From Pseudosulfitobacter pseudonitzschiae (GTDB taxonomy: Bacteria > Pseudomonadota > Alphaproteobacteria > Rhodobacterales > Rhodobacteraceae): a stretch of DNA of 64,000 nt. Under the pieces are notes generated by a model. It saw only the letters and a list, made by a program, of their open reading frames with translations. It did not search any database and was not told the origin of the DNA. The translations under genes and the position numbers were made by a program. Shown here piece after piece: positions 1 to 8,293 of this stretch; the stretch's first letter is position 1; each line of letters starts with the position of its first letter. The stretch covers positions 186,001-250,000 of the forward strand of contig NZ_FQVP01000005.1 of assembly GCF_900129395.1 (NCBI RefSeq), given 5' to 3'.

Positions 1-575
1 ATCAGCAGCGCGCCGACAACCTTGATCGCACAGGCCACGGTGATGGCCAGCGTCAGCGTCAGCACTAGTTGCTCGCGGCGCGGGTTGATACCGCTGGCCC
101 GCGCGAGATCCGGGTTCAGCGTGGCCGACAACAGCGCGGTCCAGCGCCAGGTCAGCAGGGCGATGACCAGAACAGCGCCACTCCAGATCAGCGCCAGATC
201 GGATTTGGTCACGGCCAGAATGTCGCCGAAGAGATAGGCCATAAGGTCCACGCGTACCCCCTGCAGGAGCGACACCGCAACCAGCCCCAGCGCAAGGGCG
301 GCATGGGCCATGACGCCCAGCAACGTATCCTCGCCCAGCCCGCGCCCGGACAGGGTGCTGACCGCCAGCGCCATCAGCAGCGCGACGACCAGAACGCCCA
401 ACAGCACCGGCCCCTGAAAGGTCAGTGCCAGTGCCACGCCCAAAAGCGCCGCGTGCGATGTGGCATCCCCGAAATAGGCCATGCGTCGCCAGACCACGAA
501 ACAGCCAAGCGGGGCGGCAGCTAGGGCGACACCGATGCCCGCGAGGGCGGCGCGCAGGGCAAAATCATCCAGCAT
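1..575 (-). CDS. znuB: Zinc ABC transporter permease ZnuB (partial, C-terminus outside window)
   Basis: Reading the minus strand from the ATG at 573-575 gives 191 residues without a stop, leaving at the window edge. It is a hydrophobic multi-span protein beginning MLDDFALRAALAG, with the FGDATSHAALLGVAL stretch typical of family-3 metal ABC permeases (ZnuB/TroC type). ZnuB forms the inner-membrane channel for Zn2+ delivered by ZnuA, powered by ZnuC. Its start overlaps the end of znuC by 11 bases, so it is the last visible gene of zur-znuC-znuB. The missing C-terminal part lies before base 1. Confidence 0.9.
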   Translation of the reverse strand, partial: MLDDFALRAALAGIGVALAAAPLGCFVVWRRMAYFGDATSHAALLGVALALTFQGPVLLGVLVVALLMALAVSTLSGRGLGEDTLLGVMAHAALALGLVAVSLLQGVRVDLMAYLFGDILAVTKSDLALIWSGAVLVIALLTWRWTALLSATLNPDLARASGINPRREQLVLTLTLAITVACAIKVVGALL

Positions 576-1317
576 GGGTGTGGCCTTCGTGGTCGTGGTG
601 ATCATGTCCATGATCATGGTTGTGTTCGTGCCGGTACAGCGCCAGCGCGCCTTGGGTGCCGGAACCGAACAGCGCGCGATATTCCGGCGCGTCGCGCACC
701 ACCTCTGGCGTGCCTTCGCAGCAGATGTGCCCGTTGACGCACAACACCCTATCAGACGCGGCCATGACCACGTGCAGGTCGTGGCTGACCATCAGAACGG
801 CACAGCCCAAATCTGCGCGGACCTCTTCGATCTGGCGGTAAAAGGCGGCAGAGCCGGGTTGATCGAGGCCTTGGGTCGCTTCGTCCAATATCAGCAGGTT
901 GGGCCGCATCAGCAGCGCACGCGCCAGCAGCACACGCTGGAACTGGCCGCCCGAAAGCTCGGACATCTGCGCGCTGCCCAGATCGGGCAGGCCAGCGTGG
1001 CGCAGGGCCTCGGCCACCGCCTGCGGTTTGCTGCGGCGTGGCAGGTTCATGAAACGCTGCACGGTCAGCGGCAGTGTCGGGTCAATGTGCAGGCTTTGCG
1101 GGACATAGCCGATGGACAGGTCGGGCGCGCGGGTGACGGTCCCTGACACGGGCGTCAGCGCGCCGATCAACCCCTTGAGCAGCGTGGACTTCCCGGACCC
1201 GTTCGGTCCGACGATGGTCACAATCTCGCCCGCGTTGATGGCGAAATCGACGTGACGCAGAACGGGCGTGCCACCCTGTGCCAGCGTCATGCCGCGCGTT
1301 TCGATCAGCGGGCTCAC
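565..1317 (-). CDS. znuC: Zinc ABC transporter ATP-binding protein ZnuC
   Basis: 250-residue ABC ATPase that energises Zn2+ import through ZnuB. Visible motifs are Walker A GPNGSGKST, signature LSGGQ, Walker B LLILDEA and the switch His in VSHDLHVV. The C-terminal 20 residues are His/Asp rich (HNHDHGHDHHDHEGHTH), probably a zinc-binding tail. I chose the GTG at 1315-1317 because it overlaps the zur stop (GTGA) and starts just before the conserved fold. An in-frame ATG at 1344 would add nine residues inside zur. It is co-transcribed with zur and znuB under the Zur box at 1826-1840. Confidence 0.93.
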   Translation of the reverse strand: MSPLIETRGMTLAQGGTPVLRHVDFAINAGEIVTIVGPNGSGKSTLLKGLIGALTPVSGTVTRAPDLSIGYVPQSLHIDPTLPLTVQRFMNLPRRSKPQAVAEALRHAGLPDLGSAQMSELSGGQFQRVLLARALLMRPNLLILDEATQGLDQPGSAAFYRQIEEVRADLGCAVLMVSHDLHVVMAASDRVLCVNGHICCEGTPEVVRDAPEYRALFGSGTQGALALYRHEHNHDHGHDHHDHEGHTHAG

Positions 1318-1793
1318 GCAGCGGCGTCCTGACAGTCGGGGCACAGCCCCTCAGCCTCGATCACGGTGCGTTCGATCTTGAACCCGGTGTCGCGGGCGGC
1401 GTCGCCCAGTCGGCCACGGGCCATTTCGGTTTCGGCTTCGGCCACGGATTTGCAGGACCGGCAGATCAGGAAGGCCGGTGCGTGATCCGACCCAAGATGG
1501 GCGCAGGCGATATAGGCATTCAGACGCTCGATCTTGTGGGCAAATCCGGCCGAGGTCAGAAAATCCAGCGCGCGATAGGCGACAGGGGGTTGCGAGCCAA
1601 GCCCATCCTCTGCCAGATGCCCCAGCAGGTCATAAGCCCCCAGCGCGCGGTGTTCCCGCAGCAGGATTTCCAGCGCACGGCGACGCACCGGCGTCAGTTT
1701 CAGCTTGTGCGCGGCACAGTGGCGTTCGGCGGCTGCGATCGAGGTGTCGATACAGGCGGCGTGATCGTGGCGGTGAAAACCGATGGCAGGCAT
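1314..1793 (-). CDS. zur: Zinc uptake regulator Zur (Fur family)
   Basis: 159-residue Fur-family repressor that binds DNA when loaded with Zn2+. The N-terminal winged helix covers KLKLTPVRRRALEILL and PVAYRALDFL. The structural zinc site appears as two Cys pairs, CRSC and CPDC, in the C-terminal dimerisation half. The ATG at 1791-1793 is preferred because GGAGA lies eight bases upstream; an upstream ATG at 1841 would place the start inside the operator palindrome. First gene of zur-znuC-znuB and divergent from znuA. The shared Zur box implies repression of both transcripts, including zur itself, when zinc is ample. Confidence 0.92.
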   Translation of the reverse strand: MPAIGFHRHDHAACIDTSIAAAERHCAAHKLKLTPVRRRALEILLREHRALGAYDLLGHLAEDGLGSQPPVAYRALDFLTSAGFAHKIERLNAYIACAHLGSDHAPAFLICRSCKSVAEAETEMARGRLGDAARDTGFKIERTVIEAEGLCPDCQDAAA

Positions 1794-1825
1794 AAGGGAA
1801 ATCTCCGTCGTTTTGTGGGTTGATA

Positions 1826-1840
1826 TGTTATAGCATAACA
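1826..1840. promoter_or_regulatory. Zur box between zur-znuCB and znuA
   Basis: TGTTAT-N3-ATAACA, with perfect 6-base arms. This is the core of the known proteobacterial Zur operator. It lies 33 bases upstream of the zur start and 38 bases upstream of znuA, so one site can control both divergent transcripts. Binding is inferred from motif and gene context. Confidence 0.8.
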
Positions 1841-1877
1841 AATAGCAAGGCCTCGATTTTACACCGGAGAGACTGTC

Positions 1878-2897
1878 ATGATCAGAAAAATAGGGTTGGC
1901 CCTAGTGTTCAGCGCAACTGCAGCGATGGCGGACGCGCCGCGTGTGGCGGTGGACATCGCCCCCGTGCACGCTTTGGTCGCACAGGTGATGAAGGGTGTA
2001 GGCACGCCCGAACTGATCGTGCCGCCGGGGGCCTCGCCCCACGGTTATGCGCTGCGTCCGTCGCAGGCGCGCAGCCTGTCGGAAGCGGATGCGGTGATCT
2101 GGGTCGGTCCCGGTCTGACGCCGTGGCTTGAGGGGCCGCTGGATGCGCTGGCTGGCGAGGCGTCGCAGCTGGTGCTGATGGATGTGCCGCAGGTGCTGAA
2201 GTTGAAGATCCGCGAAGGCGGCGGTTTCCTGGGTCACCACCATGGTGACGAAGAGGAAGGCCATTCGGATCACGAAGACCATGCGGGACATGACCACGAT
2301 GGCCACGATCACGATGGCCACGATCACGATGGTCACGATCACGAAGATCACGCGCACGCCTCTGAAGCGCATGGAAGTCAGGTGGATCATACTCTGGACC
2401 CGCATGCGTGGCTGGCCCCTGAAAACGCGGCCCTCTGGATGCTGGAAATTTCCGTTGTTCTGGGTGCGCTCGATCCCGACAACGCGCTGGCCTACGAGAC
2501 CAATGCCCGTGATGGCGCTGCAGCTCTTGCGGGGCTGACAGCCGAGATCAACACGATTCTCGAACCCGTCCGAGGACAGCCATTTGTCGTTTATCACGAT
2601 GCCTACCAGTATTTTGAACGCAGCTTTAACATGTCGGCAACCGGATCGCTCAGTGGTGGCGACGCACAGCCTGCAGGCGCTGCTAGGGTGGCCGAGATTC
2701 GCGACATGATCGCTGATGCCGGAGCCACCTGTGTCCTGTCCGAACCGCAATTCAACGCAGGTTTGGTCACGGCGGTGGGGGCTGCAAAGACGGGTGTGGC
2801 GGACCCGTTGGGTGCATCGCTGGAACCCGGGCCTGCACTTTACGGTGATGTTTTGCGCGGTTTGGCGACATCACTGGCAGAGTGCCTGCAAGACTGA
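1878..2897 (+). CDS. znuA: Zinc ABC transporter substrate-binding protein ZnuA
   Basis: 339-residue periplasmic Zn2+-binding protein (cluster A-I) with a signal peptide of about 18 residues ending AMA. Likely zinc ligands are His55 (SPHGY), His176 (DPHAW) and His240 (VYHDAY). A His/Asp-rich loop at residues 120-165 contains four GHDH(D/E) units; in ZnuA proteins this loop is thought to collect zinc. GGAGAG precedes the ATG. It is transcribed divergently from zur-znuCB across the Zur box and delivers zinc to ZnuB/ZnuC. Confidence 0.95.
   Translation: MIRKIGLALVFSATAAMADAPRVAVDIAPVHALVAQVMKGVGTPELIVPPGASPHGYALRPSQARSLSEADAVIWVGPGLTPWLEGPLDALAGEASQLVLMDVPQVLKLKIREGGGFLGHHHGDEEEGHSDHEDHAGHDHDGHDHDGHDHDGHDHEDHAHASEAHGSQVDHTLDPHAWLAPENAALWMLEISVVLGALDPDNALAYETNARDGAAALAGLTAEINTILEPVRGQPFVVYHDAYQYFERSFNMSATGSLSGGDAQPAGAARVAEIRDMIADAGATCVLSEPQFNAGLVTAVGAAKTGVADPLGASLEPGPALYGDVLRGLATSLAECLQD
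2286..2345 (+). repeat. Four 15-bp tandem units encoding the ZnuA His loop
   Basis: Four in-frame 15-base units (GGx CAC/CAT GAT/GAC CAC GAT/GAA) encode GHDHD, GHDHD, GHDHD, GHDHE at ZnuA residues 137-156. The two middle units are identical in DNA. Such repeats can gain or lose units by slippage without breaking the frame. Confidence 0.85.
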
Positions 2898-2905
2898 GGG
2901 CGGGT

Positions 2906-2966
2906 TTGGGGGGCGCCGCCCCCGCCGCTGCGCGCCTCCCCCGGAGTTTATCTGGCAAGATGAAGA
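2906..2966. repeat. Roseobacter-type intergenic repeat element (candidate)
   Basis: GGGGGGCGCCGCCCCC hairpin-forming core followed by CTCCCCCGGAGTTTATCTGGC and AAGATGAAG. In my experience very similar GC-rich plus 'CCCCCGGAGTATTT..GCAAGATGAAG' spacers recur in Rhodobacteraceae genomes. A shorter, diverged copy of the 3' half (GGTATTTCCTGCGCAAGATGAG) is at 5164-5185. Family membership cannot be verified here. Confidence 0.45.
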
Positions 2967-2969
2967 GGG

Positions 2970-3001
2970 AAAAAGACCCCGCCCTGTGAGGGGCGAGGTC
3001 T
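2970..3001 (-). terminator. Rho-independent terminator of the PhoX gene
   Basis: On the minus strand, AGACCTCGCCCC-TCACA-GGGCGGGGTCT forms a stem of about 11 bp (arms 2990-3001 and 2974-2984) followed by a T run. It lies 35 bases past the phoX stop. It also sits in the path of znuA transcripts, but there is no T run on the plus side. Confidence 0.75.
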
Positions 3002-3035
3002 GAACTGTACTGAAAAGAGATTGCTTGGAATTGGT

Positions 3036-5060
3036 TCAGGTGGCGATTTTACCGCCGCCTTTTTTTGTGACCACCAGCACCGAAGGACGCGGCGGCATGG
3101 CCGGATCGAAATCGGGCCAACGGGTGGCGGGATCTTCGAAGGTCGAGTCGCGCTCGAACCCGACGAGATCCTTGGTGCCGTCTGTGCCGGGGTGCTGGAC
3201 GGCCAGGAACAGCGTGTCCATCTCATCGGTAAAGTATGGCCCGCACAGCTCGCCGCCCACGGGGCAGCGGAAGAACAGCTTTGACGTGCCGCGCGCTTCG
3301 CCTTCGGTTTCCAGTGCATAGAGCCCGTCGGATTTGCCGGTCTTGCCCCAGCCCGACCCCTGGTCGGTCGAAATCCACAGACGGCCGTCGGCGTCGATGG
3401 CGGCGTTGTCCGGCGAGCCGAACCAGCCGTTTTCCGAGGTGTCGGGGTTCCACTGTGCGCCCACCTCGGTCACCGCAGGGTCACCGCATTTCACCAGGAT
3501 CGACCAGGTGCCGGTCGTGGCCGAATGCAGGCCGCCGTCTTCCTTGATCTCGATGATGTGGCCAAAGCTGCTTTCGGCACGCGGGTTGGCCGCGTTGACC
3601 TGGTCGGCTGTGCGCTTCGAGTTGTTGGTCAGCATGATATAGGCGGTGCCGTCGCCGCGCGGTTGCGCGTCTTCGGGGCGGTCCATCGGCGTGGCACCCA
3701 GTGCATCGGCGGCCAGACGGGTGTCGATCATCACGTCGGCCTGGCTGTCAAAGCCGTTCTCGGCGGTCAGCGGACCGGTGCCATGGACCAGAGGCAGCCA
3801 TGTGATCGTGCCGTCTTCGTCAAAGCGCGCCACGTAAAGCGTGCCGTCGGACATCAGCGAGGAGCCGAAAGTCTCGTCGCCAGTCACGGTGCCGTTCGAG
3901 ACATATTTGTATTGATAATCAAAGCGGTTGTCGTCGCCGCAGTAAACCACCAGCTTGCCGTCTTCAGAAACGCAGGTTTCGGCGCCTTCATGGCGGAAGC
4001 GCCCCAATGCGGTGTGTTTGATCGGCATCGCGTCGGGGTTGCGCGGATCAACCTCGACGATCCAGCCCCAGCGGTTGGGTTCCTGCGGCTCAAGGTCGAT
4101 GTTCCAATGGTCGTGGTACTTGCCCCAGGCGTACCAGCGGCCCGGCACGCCATAGCGCTTCAGTTTTGCGGCCTCGGGGTGTTCGGAGATGTCGGGGTTG
4201 CCTTCGGCGTCCAGCTTGTCGGTCCAGAAATAGCCGTGAAAGTTTTCCTCGGCCATCAGATAGGTGCCCCAAGGTGTCATGCCGCCGGCGCAGTTGTTGA
4301 CGGTGCCCATCACGGTCATGCCTTCGGGGTCGGCGTTGGTCTGCATACGCGCATGACCTGCGGCGGGACCGTCGAGGGTCATCTTGGTGTTCAGTGGTGT
4401 GATGCGGCGGTTGTACTTGCTGTCGCGCACCAGTTCCCATTTGCCATCGCTGTTCCGGGCGATCTCGACCACTGTGCCGCCGTGGGCCGCCATTTCGATA
4501 TCGATCAGTTCTGGCGTCATGCCTGCGAAATCGACATTGTCCTGACGGCCAAGGCCGGGGAACATGACCTCTTCGTTGGTGTATTCGTGGTTCACGCACA
4601 GCAGGCCGCGGTCAGGGTTTCCGTCCAGCGGGGTAAAGCCGACATAGTCGTTGTTGTAGCCGAATTGCTGCAATTGCGCGGCGGCGGTCTGGTTCATCAC
4701 GTCGAATTCGGGCGCGTCGGCTGTGATCGGATCACCCCAGCGCAGCAACACGTCGGCGTCATAGCCTTCGGCGATGTGGTGGGTGGCATCATTGCCCCAG
4801 GCAACTTCGTCAAACACATAACGCGAACCGGCGGCAGCATCGGCCGGGGTGGGCGCCATCATCGCGGCGCTCCCGAACAGGGCGGTCGTGGCGGTCACAC
4901 CCAACGTGCCGCGCAGGATGTCGCGGCGCGAATAGCGCGCGGCGATCACGTCACCGATGGTGCGGCTGAGGTTGGGGTTTGTCGGGATGTCGTCGAAGGC
5001 CTCAAAGGCCTCGGCCTTGTTGCCGATGTCGGGGGCGTTGATGATGCTGCGGCGATTCAT
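3036..5060 (-). CDS. phoX: PhoX-family (DUF839) alkaline phosphatase, Tat-exported
   Basis: 674 residues. PhoX enzymes are calcium- and iron-dependent periplasmic phosphatases that release phosphate from organic esters. A Tat signal follows a leader of about 40 residues: S44-R-R-D-I-L then a hydrophobic run ending PADA near residue 75, as is usual for PhoX. Family stretches include NPDRGLLCVNHEY, MTPWGTYLMAEENFHGYFW, KHTALGRFRHEGAE and the C-terminal STDQGSGWGKTGKSDG. Single-gene unit with its own terminator (2970-3001) and a possible Pho box upstream. Substrate range within the DUF839 family is not certain. Confidence 0.88.
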   Translation of the reverse strand: MNRRSIINAPDIGNKAEAFEAFDDIPTNPNLSRTIGDVIAARYSRRDILRGTLGVTATTALFGSAAMMAPTPADAAAGSRYVFDEVAWGNDATHHIAEGYDADVLLRWGDPITADAPEFDVMNQTAAAQLQQFGYNNDYVGFTPLDGNPDRGLLCVNHEYTNEEVMFPGLGRQDNVDFAGMTPELIDIEMAAHGGTVVEIARNSDGKWELVRDSKYNRRITPLNTKMTLDGPAAGHARMQTNADPEGMTVMGTVNNCAGGMTPWGTYLMAEENFHGYFWTDKLDAEGNPDISEHPEAAKLKRYGVPGRWYAWGKYHDHWNIDLEPQEPNRWGWIVEVDPRNPDAMPIKHTALGRFRHEGAETCVSEDGKLVVYCGDDNRFDYQYKYVSNGTVTGDETFGSSLMSDGTLYVARFDEDGTITWLPLVHGTGPLTAENGFDSQADVMIDTRLAADALGATPMDRPEDAQPRGDGTAYIMLTNNSKRTADQVNAANPRAESSFGHIIEIKEDGGLHSATTGTWSILVKCGDPAVTEVGAQWNPDTSENGWFGSPDNAAIDADGRLWISTDQGSGWGKTGKSDGLYALETEGEARGTSKLFFRCPVGGELCGPYFTDEMDTLFLAVQHPGTDGTKDLVGFERDSTFEDPATRWPDFDPAMPPRPSVLVVTKKGGGKIAT

Positions 5061-5113
5061 TGGGGGCTGTCCTCACATGGGCTGATGAATTGCGCACCGG
5101 ATGCCGCAAAAGT

Positions 5114-5131
5114 GTAACGGCGTCATGACAT
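5114..5131 (-). promoter_or_regulatory. Possible Pho box upstream of phoX
   Basis: On the minus strand ATGTCAT-N4-CCGTTAC resembles two direct 7-mers of the PhoB consensus CTGTCAT with 11-base spacing. The first unit matches 6/7, the second poorly. It lies about 55 bases upstream of the phoX start. Suggestive only. Confidence 0.3.
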
Positions 5132-5163
5132 TGCGCAGGTTGTTTTCAATCGCATGACCAGAG

Positions 5164-5185
5164 GTATTTCCTGCGCAAGATGAGG
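5164..5185. repeat. Diverged partial copy of the intergenic element at 2906
   Basis: GGTATTTCCTGCGCAAGATGAG resembles the 3' half of the 2906-2966 element (GGAGTTTATCTGGCAAGATGAA). It lies in the 261-base gap between phoX and clpP. The rest of that gap shows no clear gene or terminator. Confidence 0.3.
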
Positions 5186-5321
5186 GCGCACAGCCCTGCA
5201 TCAGAGGGGATTGCCATAGGTTTTGACGGGCCGCGGGGTTGCAGGTCGGAAATGGCGATACTAAGACTCGGGTAACACCTTTGCAGGTATGGTCCCGCAA
5301 AGGCTGACGAGGCAGGAACCC

Positions 5322-5963
5322 ATGCACGATCCCATTGATACATATATGAACACGCTGGTCCCCATGGTGGTGGAGCAGACAAGCCGCGGCGAACGCGCCT
5401 ATGACATCTTCTCGCGCCTGTTGAAGGAACGGATCATTTTCCTGTCCGGTCCGGTGCATGACGGCATGTCGTCGCTGATCGTTGCTCAGTTGCTGCACCT
5501 TGAGGCGGAGAACCCCAGCAAGGAAATCAGCATGTATATCAACAGCCCCGGCGGCGTTGTGACGTCCGGTCTGTCGATCTACGACACCATGCAGTACATC
5601 AAACCCAAGGTCAGCACGCTGGTCATCGGGCAGGCGGCCTCGATGGGGTCGTTGCTGCTGACGGCGGGTGCCGCGGGCATGCGTTTCTCGCTGCCCAACA
5701 GCCGCGTGATGGTGCACCAGCCGTCGGGTGGCTATCAGGGTCAGGCGACCGACATCATGATTCACGCGCAGGAAACTCAAAAGTTGAAGACGCGCCTGAA
5801 CGAGATTTACGTGCGTCACACTGGCCAGACCCTGGAAAAGGTCGAGGCCGCACTTGAGCGTGACAACTTCATGTCGCCGGATGAGGCCAAGGACTGGGGC
5901 CTGATCGACGAGATCGTTGAGAATCGCGAAAAGGCCGAAGAGGCCAAAGACGACGCCAAGTGA
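5322..5963 (+). CDS. clpP: ATP-dependent Clp protease proteolytic subunit ClpP
   Basis: 213-residue serine protease that assembles into a double heptamer and degrades proteins fed by ClpX or ClpA. The catalytic triad is visible as Ser107 (QAASMGS), His132 (MVHQPSGG) and Asp181 ([11 protein letters not shown]). The start at 5322 is preceded by GGCAGGAA and gives the usual N-terminus; an upstream in-frame ATG-like start at 5289 would add 11 non-conserved residues. clpX follows 156 bases downstream, the standard alphaproteobacterial arrangement. Confidence 0.97.
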   Translation: MHDPIDTYMNTLVPMVVEQTSRGERAYDIFSRLLKERIIFLSGPVHDGMSSLIVAQLLHLEAENPSKEISMYINSPGGVVTSGLSIYDTMQYIKPKVSTLVIGQAASMGSLLLTAGAAGMRFSLPNSRVMVHQPSGGYQGQATDIMIHAQETQKLKTRLNEIYVRHTGQTLEKVEAALERDNFMSPDEAKDWGLIDEIVENREKAEEAKDDAK

Positions 5964-5973
5964 TCGGAAAGGG

Positions 5974-6008
5974 TGCCCGTGTGCTGGCGTTAGGCAAACG
6001 GGCATTTT
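5974..6008 (+). terminator. Weak terminator/attenuator between clpP and clpX
   Basis: TGCCCGT (5974-5980) pairs with ACGGGCA (5998-6004) across a 17-base loop, followed by TTTT. The long loop and short stem suggest partial termination at most. Confidence 0.35.
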
Positions 6009-6119
6009 GACATTGTGGACGGTCAGGGGCTGGCCTAAACTGGCCCCTAACATTCGCGAAACAGGCTGCTGCGCCATCGGGTGCACCAGTGATAAACGGC
6101 AAAACCTGAAAGGGTGGAC

Positions 6120-7385
6120 ATGGCGAACAATTCAGGCGGCGACAGCAAAAATACGCTTTATTGCAGTTTTTGCGGCAAGAGCCAGCACGAGGTCCGCAAA
6201 CTGATTGCGGGGCCGACGGTGTTCATCTGTGATGAATGCGTCGAACTGTGCATGGACATCATCCGCGAAGAGACCAAGGCAAGCGGGCTGAAGTCGACCG
6301 ACGGTGTCCCCACGCCACGCGACATTTGTGGGGTGCTGGACGATTACGTGATCGGTCAGGCGATGGCCAAGCGTGTGTTGTCGGTGGCTGTGCACAACCA
6401 CTACAAACGCTTGAACCACGCACAAAAGGGCGGCGACATCGAGCTGTCGAAATCGAACATCCTGCTGATCGGTCCCACGGGCTGTGGCAAGACGCTGCTG
6501 GCGCAGACGCTGGCGCGGATTCTGGATGTGCCGTTCACGATGGCAGATGCGACCACACTGACCGAAGCCGGTTACGTGGGCGAGGACGTGGAAAACATCA
6601 TCCTCAAGCTGCTGCAATCCAGCGAATACAACGTCGAACGCGCGCAGCGCGGCATCGTCTATATCGACGAGGTCGACAAGATCACGCGCAAGTCTGAAAA
6701 CCCGTCGATCACCCGCGACGTGTCTGGCGAGGGCGTGCAGCAGGCGTTGCTGAAACTGATGGAAGGTACTGTTGCCTCGGTGCCGCCGCAGGGCGGGCGC
6801 AAGCATCCGCAGCAAGAGTTCCTGCAAGTGGACACCACGAACATCCTGTTCATCTGTGGCGGGGCCTTTGCCGGTCTGGACCGGATCATTGCCGCTCGCG
6901 GCAAAGGGTCGGCCATGGGCTTTGGTGCGGATGTGCGTGACAACGACGAACGGGGCGTGGGTGAAATTTTTACCGACCTCGAGCCCGAGGATCTGCTGAA
7001 ATTCGGTCTGATCCCGGAATTCGTTGGCCGTCTGCCGGTTCTGGCAACGCTGGAGGATCTGGACGAAGACGCGCTTGTCACCATCCTGACCCAGCCCAAG
7101 AACGCGCTGGTCAAACAGTATCAACGCCTGTTCGAGATCGAAGACACGGTGCTGACCTTTACCGATGATGCGCTGACCGCGATTGCCAAACGTGCGATCC
7201 AACGCAAAACCGGTGCACGCGGCCTGCGGTCGATCCTTGAGGATATCCTGCTGGATACGATGTTCGAACTTCCGGGTCTGGACAGCGTGACCGAAGTGGT
7301 CGTCAACGAAGAGGCGGTGAATTCCGACGCCGCACCGTTGATGATTCATGCCGACGCGGAAAAAGCCCCGGCAACAGCGGGTTAA
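6120..7385 (+). CDS. clpX: ClpX, AAA+ unfoldase of the ClpXP protease
   Basis: 421-residue hexameric ATPase that recognises, unfolds and threads substrates into ClpP. The N-terminal zinc-binding domain has Cys15, Cys18, Cys37 and Cys40. Also visible are Walker A GPTGCGKT, Walker [11 protein letters not shown], the pore-loop GYVGED, sensor motif IPEFVGRLP and the C-terminal GARGLRSI. The ATG at 6120 (MANNSGGD) with AAAGGG six bases upstream is the usual start; a GTG two codons earlier is in frame. Confidence 0.97.
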   Translation: MANNSGGDSKNTLYCSFCGKSQHEVRKLIAGPTVFICDECVELCMDIIREETKASGLKSTDGVPTPRDICGVLDDYVIGQAMAKRVLSVAVHNHYKRLNHAQKGGDIELSKSNILLIGPTGCGKTLLAQTLARILDVPFTMADATTLTEAGYVGEDVENIILKLLQSSEYNVERAQRGIVYIDEVDKITRKSENPSITRDVSGEGVQQALLKLMEGTVASVPPQGGRKHPQQEFLQVDTTNILFICGGAFAGLDRIIAARGKGSAMGFGADVRDNDERGVGEIFTDLEPEDLLKFGLIPEFVGRLPVLATLEDLDEDALVTILTQPKNALVKQYQRLFEIEDTVLTFTDDALTAIAKRAIQRKTGARGLRSILEDILLDTMFELPGLDSVTEVVVNEEAVNSDAAPLMIHADAEKAPATAG

Positions 7386-7411
7386 GGCCTATGCCTTGGT
7401 GAATGGAAATA

Positions 7412-7437
7412 GGCGGTGCGCAAGCGCCGCCTTTTTT
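7412..7437 (+). terminator. Terminator after clpX
   Basis: GGCGGTGCGCAAGCGCCGCC hairpin (outer stem GGCGG/CCGCC, inner CGC/GCG) followed directly by TTTTTT, 27 bases after the clpX stop. Confidence 0.85.
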
Positions 7438-7458
7438 GTGGCAACAGAGAGAAATGAA

Positions 7459-7821
7459 ATGACAATCAAACGGATACATTCGGGCGGCGCATTCGAGGCC
7501 AAGATCGGCTATTGCCGCGCCGTGGTCGCGGGCGGCTTTGTCCATGTGGCAGGCACAGTGGGGCAGGGCGACACGGTCGAGGACCAATGCGCCAGCGCGC
7601 TCGAGATCATCGGCAAGGCGCTGAGCGAAGCGGGCAGCGGGTTCGAGAACGCGGTTCGGGTGACTTACATGCTGCCCAACGCCGCCGATTTCGAGGCGTG
7701 CTGGCCAGTGCTGCAAAAGACATTTGGCGACAACCCGCCCGCAGCCACGATGATCGAATGCGGTCTGATCGACCCGAAGTACCTGATCGAGATCGAAGTG
7801 ACGGCGCTGGCGGGCGCCTAA
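7459..7821 (+). CDS. RidA/YjgF/UK114-family protein
   Basis: 120-residue Rid-family protein. RidA members are trimeric and hydrolyse reactive enamine/imine intermediates from PLP enzymes. Supporting stretches are [23 protein letters not shown] and the C-terminal [23 protein letters not shown]. The last is the usual PAR..V region, but the canonical Arg that grips the substrate carboxylate appears replaced (AATMIE rather than ARxxVE). This suggests a non-RidA subgroup, whose substrate is unknown. Start ATG at 7459 with AGAGAGAA upstream; translation from further upstream would run through the clpX terminator. Confidence 0.85.
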   Translation: MTIKRIHSGGAFEAKIGYCRAVVAGGFVHVAGTVGQGDTVEDQCASALEIIGKALSEAGSGFENAVRVTYMLPNAADFEACWPVLQKTFGDNPPAATMIECGLIDPKYLIEIEVTALAGA

Positions 7822-7909
7822 CCGCCCGAAAACTCCCGCGCGCGCACCTGTCCACTGGACCTTGTGCGCGCGATGGGGCATAGACGAGACAAAGCTTTCG
7901 GAGGCCGAA

Positions 7910-8293
7910 ATGGGTATTCTCAAATCAATGTTGCGCGCGGTGACGTGGTGGAACGGGCAAACCCTGAACACGCAGCTGTTCACCTGGCGCAAGGGCACCA
8001 AGGTCGGCGAAGATGCTGAGGGCAATATTTTTTACCGCAACGCCGACGACAGCAAACGTTGGGTGATCTTCAACGGCGAAGCAGAGGCTTCTCGGATTGA
8101 TCCCAACTGGCACGGTTGGCTGCACCATACGTGGAGCGAAACGCCCACAGACAGACCGCTGGTGCACAAGCCATGGGAAAAGCCGCATCAGGAAAACCTG
8201 ACAGGCACCGCGATGGCCTATGCGCCCGCAGGGTCGATCCGGCGCGTTCAGCCGGCGGACCGCAGCGACTACGAGGCGTGGAGCCCCGAATAA
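7910..8293 (+). CDS. NADH:ubiquinone oxidoreductase subunit NDUFA12 (B17.2)
   Basis: 127-residue accessory subunit of respiratory complex I, conserved between mitochondria and alphaproteobacteria. Recognised by [39 protein letters not shown]-type core and [15 protein letters not shown], followed by [15 protein letters not shown] strong GGAGG lies just before the ATG at 7910. Separate from the nuo operon, as is common. It is followed with no gap by the MlaD-like gene (stop TAA, then ATG), which suggests co-transcription. Confidence 0.93.
   Translation: MGILKSMLRAVTWWNGQTLNTQLFTWRKGTKVGEDAEGNIFYRNADDSKRWVIFNGEAEASRIDPNWHGWLHHTWSETPTDRPLVHKPWEKPHQENLTGTAMAYAPAGSIRRVQPADRSDYEAWSPE

Noticed and set aside
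2286-2345. Tandem repeat that could suggest a CRISPR-like array
   Set aside because: Fifteen-base units without spacers, in frame in znuA, encode the His loop.
3525-5117. 530-codon open frame on the plus strand, antisense to phoX
   Set aside because: It is a mirror of the high-GC codon bias of phoX, has no family motif, and phoX itself is clearly real.
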